Source: Actinomycetes bacterium
GTDB lineage: Bacteria > Actinomycetota > Actinomycetes > Streptosporangiales > Streptosporangiaceae
Assembly (NCBI GenBank): GCA_023425615.1
Contig: JAFACJ010000982.1
Coordinates: 1 to 5,130, forward strand
DNA length: 5,130 nt
Direction of reading: 5' to 3'
Shown here: in pieces, positions 3,757-5,130 of the stretch
How positions within the stretch are numbered: the stretch's first letter is position 1
Layout of the letters: every line of letters begins with the position of its first letter
Made by a program: the position numbers and the translations under genes
Notes under the pieces: model-generated
The model's database searches: none
What the model was told of the DNA's origin: nothing
What the model saw: the letters and a program-made list of their open reading frames with translations, nothing else

Positions 3757-4941
3757 ATGGACGAGGAAGCCCCGCGGAAGGGAAAGGGCACCGGTCTGCT
3801 CGAAGACCTTCCCGTCGGCAGGCTCGCCAGGGAGGCGAAGGACTTCCTGGGCGCCTACGCGGAGAAGGCGCTGAGCACGGCGGGGGAGAAGGCCGGTCAG
3901 AAGCTGAGCAGCACCGCTCACGACCTGCTCCAGAAGGCCGAGCAGGAGGACGGGGGCGGCCCGGGGGTCAAGGCCGCGATCAGCGGGGTGGGCGCGCTCA
4001 CCGAGGGCAAGGGGCCGCTGCGGGCGGCGGCCAGCGCCGGCATGACGGGACTGAAGGAGAAGCTCAAGAAGGTGGGCAAGGGCGGGGGCAAGAAGAAGCT
4101 CAAGCTCACCAACATCGTCGAGACCATCGACGTCGGTGTCCCCCTCCGGCTCGCCTACGACCAGTGGACGCAGTTCGAGGACTTCCCGACCTTCACCAAG
4201 AAGGTGGAGCAGGCAGAGAAGTCCCGGTCCGAGGAGCAGAAGACCGCCTGGAAGGCGCAGGTGTGGTGGTCGCATCGCGCCTGGGAGGCGAGCATCGTGG
4301 AGCAGGTGCCGGACGACCACATCATCTGGCGTTCCAAGGGCGCCAAGGGGCATGTCGACGGCGCGGTGTCCTTCTCCGAACTGGCGCCGAACCTCACCCG
4401 GATCTGCCTGGTCATGGAGTACCACCCGCAGGGGCTCTTCGAGCACACCGGGAACCTCTGGCGGGCGCAGGGCCGTCGTGCGCGCCTGGAGCTCAAGCAC
4501 TTCCGGCGGCATGTGATGGCGCACGCGATCCTCCAGGCCGACGAGATCGAGGGCTGGCGGGGCGAGATCCGCGACGGCGAGGTGGTGCGGAGCCACGAGG
4601 ACGCGCTCGAACAGGAACGCGCCGAACACGAGGACCACGAGAAGCACAAGAAGCACGAGGAGCACGAGGAGGAGGAAGGGCCTCCCGAGGAGAGGGACGA
4701 GGAGTACGGCGAGGAGGAGGAAGAGGAAGAAGAAGAGCCTCGCGAAGAGGAGGAGCCGTTCGAAGGCGAAGAGTCCCGCGAGGAAGAGGAAGAGGAAGAA
4801 GAAGAGGAGCGGCCGCGGCGCCCGCGGCGGCAGCCCCCTGGAGAGGAGGAGCGGTCGCGGAGGCCGGCCCGGCGGCGTCCGGCGGCCGAGACGGAGGAGA
4901 GGCCGGTCCGGGGACGTCAGCCGGCGAGGCGCAGGGCTTGA
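3757..4941 (+). CDS. gvpZ: Gas vesicle protein GvpZ-like with SRPBCC (polyketide cyclase/dehydrase) domain
   Basis: A 394-residue protein. Residues 1-100 are Ala/Lys/Glu-rich and probably form amphipathic helices. A basic linker (KEKLKKVGKGGGKKKLK, 100-116) leads to an SRPBCC/START-like domain at about 117-255. The family pattern is clear: NIVETIDVGVP, YDQWTQFEDFPTF (134-146), HIIWRSKGAKGHVDG (188-202), and the closing GLFEHTGNLW helix region. This domain makes a hydrophobic ligand cavity; in gas vesicle clusters its ligand and reaction are unknown, and no enzymatic role should be assumed. Residues 285-394 are a charged tail: Glu/His/Lys (290-303), nine Glu (319-327), ten Glu (342-351), then an Arg-rich end (352-394). 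The ATG follows GGGAAGG with eight bases between, 42 bp after gvpY, so one operon is likely. The gene name rests on domain plus position between gvpY and gvpJ in the classic order. Confidence 0.82.
   Translation: MDEEAPRKGKGTGLLEDLPVGRLAREAKDFLGAYAEKALSTAGEKAGQKLSSTAHDLLQKAEQEDGGGPGVKAAISGVGALTEGKGPLRAAASAGMTGLKEKLKKVGKGGGKKKLKLTNIVETIDVGVPLRLAYDQWTQFEDFPTFTKKVEQAEKSRSEEQKTAWKAQVWWSHRAWEASIVEQVPDDHIIWRSKGAKGHVDGAVSFSELAPNLTRICLVMEYHPQGLFEHTGNLWRAQGRRARLELKHFRRHVMAHAILQADEIEGWRGEIRDGEVVRSHEDALEQERAEHEDHEKHKKHEEHEEEEGPPEERDEEYGEEEEEEEEEPREEEEPFEGEESREEEEEEEEEERPRRPRRQPPGEEERSRRPARRRPAAETEERPVRGRQPARRRA
4615..4809 (+). repeat. His/Glu-rich and poly-Glu coding tract in gvpZ
   Basis: GAG/GAA-rich DNA encodes an Asp/Glu-His-Lys segment followed by two long Glu runs (nine and ten residues) with intervening Glu/Arg/Pro. 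GAG and GAA are mixed irregularly, so the runs are not a pure trinucleotide array. The tract makes the plus strand extremely purine-rich. It mirrors the tail of GvpY, encoded just upstream. Confidence 0.75.
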
Positions 4942-4956
4942 GAAGGGGAGGGACCC

Positions 4957-5130
4957 ATGACGGTCTCTTCGTACAAGGGGGCGGCGCCCCCGGTCGAGCG
5001 TTCATCCAGTGGAGGGCTGGCGGACGTCGTCGATCTGATCCTGGACAAGGGGCTGGTCATCGACGCCTTCGTCCGGGTGTCGCTGGTGGGGATCGAGCTG
5101 ATCACCATCGACGCGCGCATCGTGGTGGCG
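4957..5130 (+). CDS. gvpJ: Gas vesicle structural protein, GvpA/GvpJ family (5' part)
   Basis: The first 58 codons are present and the gene runs off the right edge. After a variable 20-residue start, residues 20-58 match the conserved gas vesicle core: [20 protein letters not shown] then [18 protein letters not shown], i.e. the amphipathic first helix and the two beta-strands that pack the shell wall. GvpA is the main shell subunit and GvpJ a minor homologue at cone tips or used in nucleation; both share this core. Position right after gvpZ and the [14 protein letters not shown] wording favour GvpJ. As no other GvpA-type gene is visible in the window, a shell-subunit role cannot be excluded. 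The ATG follows GGAGG with five bases between, and the gene begins 15 bp after the gvpZ stop, so translation is probably coupled in the same operon. Confidence 0.9.
   Translation, partial: MTVSSYKGAAPPVERSSSGGLADVVDLILDKGLVIDAFVRVSLVGIELITIDARIVVA

Noticed and set aside
3021..3791. Minus-strand frames opposite gvpY rich in Ser, Cys and Pro
   Set aside because: They are complements of the Glu/His/Arg repeat tract. The composition follows from the repeats and there is no start context or domain.
3679..4665. A 328-codon minus-strand frame opposite gvpZ, Leu-rich
   Set aside because: Its Leu/Val runs are the antisense of GAG/AAG-rich gvpZ codons. The plus strand carries the recognisable SRPBCC domain.

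Overview
The window is very GC-rich with strong G/C preference at third codon positions, GTG starts and purine-rich Shine-Dalgarno (SD) sites. A gas vesicle gene cluster in the actinobacterial gvpY-gvpZ-gvpJ order points to a filamentous actinomycete (Streptomyces-like or Streptosporangiales-like). The genus cannot be fixed from sequence alone.

Layout, left to right. (1) A hairpin terminator at the left edge closes a minus-strand gene (46-1023) for a secreted, cysteine-rich alpha/beta-hydrolase. (2) A 236-bp divergent intergenic region (1024-1259) holds a perfect 13-bp inverted repeat. Each arm is a TetR-like AACAnTGTT operator, and the repeat sits where the hydrolase transcript probably starts. 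The region also holds a nested hairpin and a GGAATT/AATTCC inverted repeat. (3) A plus-strand pair follows, probably one transcription unit: a secreted SH3 / bulb-lectin / CHAP cell-wall hydrolase (1260-2276) and a small cysteine-dependent protein-tyrosine phosphatase (2299-2742). (4) A 237-bp regulatory interval (2743-2979) has a weak terminator-like element, a long-range inverted repeat, a possible 10-codon leader peptide and a TGACGCG direct repeat. (5) A gas vesicle operon then begins: gvpY (2980-3714), gvpZ (3757-4941, SRPBCC domain) and the start of a GvpA/GvpJ-family shell gene (4957, running off the right edge).

How they work together: the hydrolase and the CHAP protein are exported enzymes with no evident metabolic link. 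The three gvp genes should be co-transcribed and serve assembly of buoyant or stress-related gas vesicle structures. In the classic Streptomyces order (gvpO-A-F-G-Y-Z-J-L-S-K) the genes O, A, F and G precede gvpY. Here the cluster appears to start at gvpY with its own upstream region, so gvpO/A/F/G are downstream, elsewhere or absent. Both GvpY and GvpZ end in long His/Glu/Arg low-complexity tails with the same design, including a 9-bp tandem Glu-His-x repeat in gvpY. I regard that as the most unusual coding feature. No RNA gene, CRISPR array or insertion sequence was seen, and no gap without a gene exceeds 300 bases.
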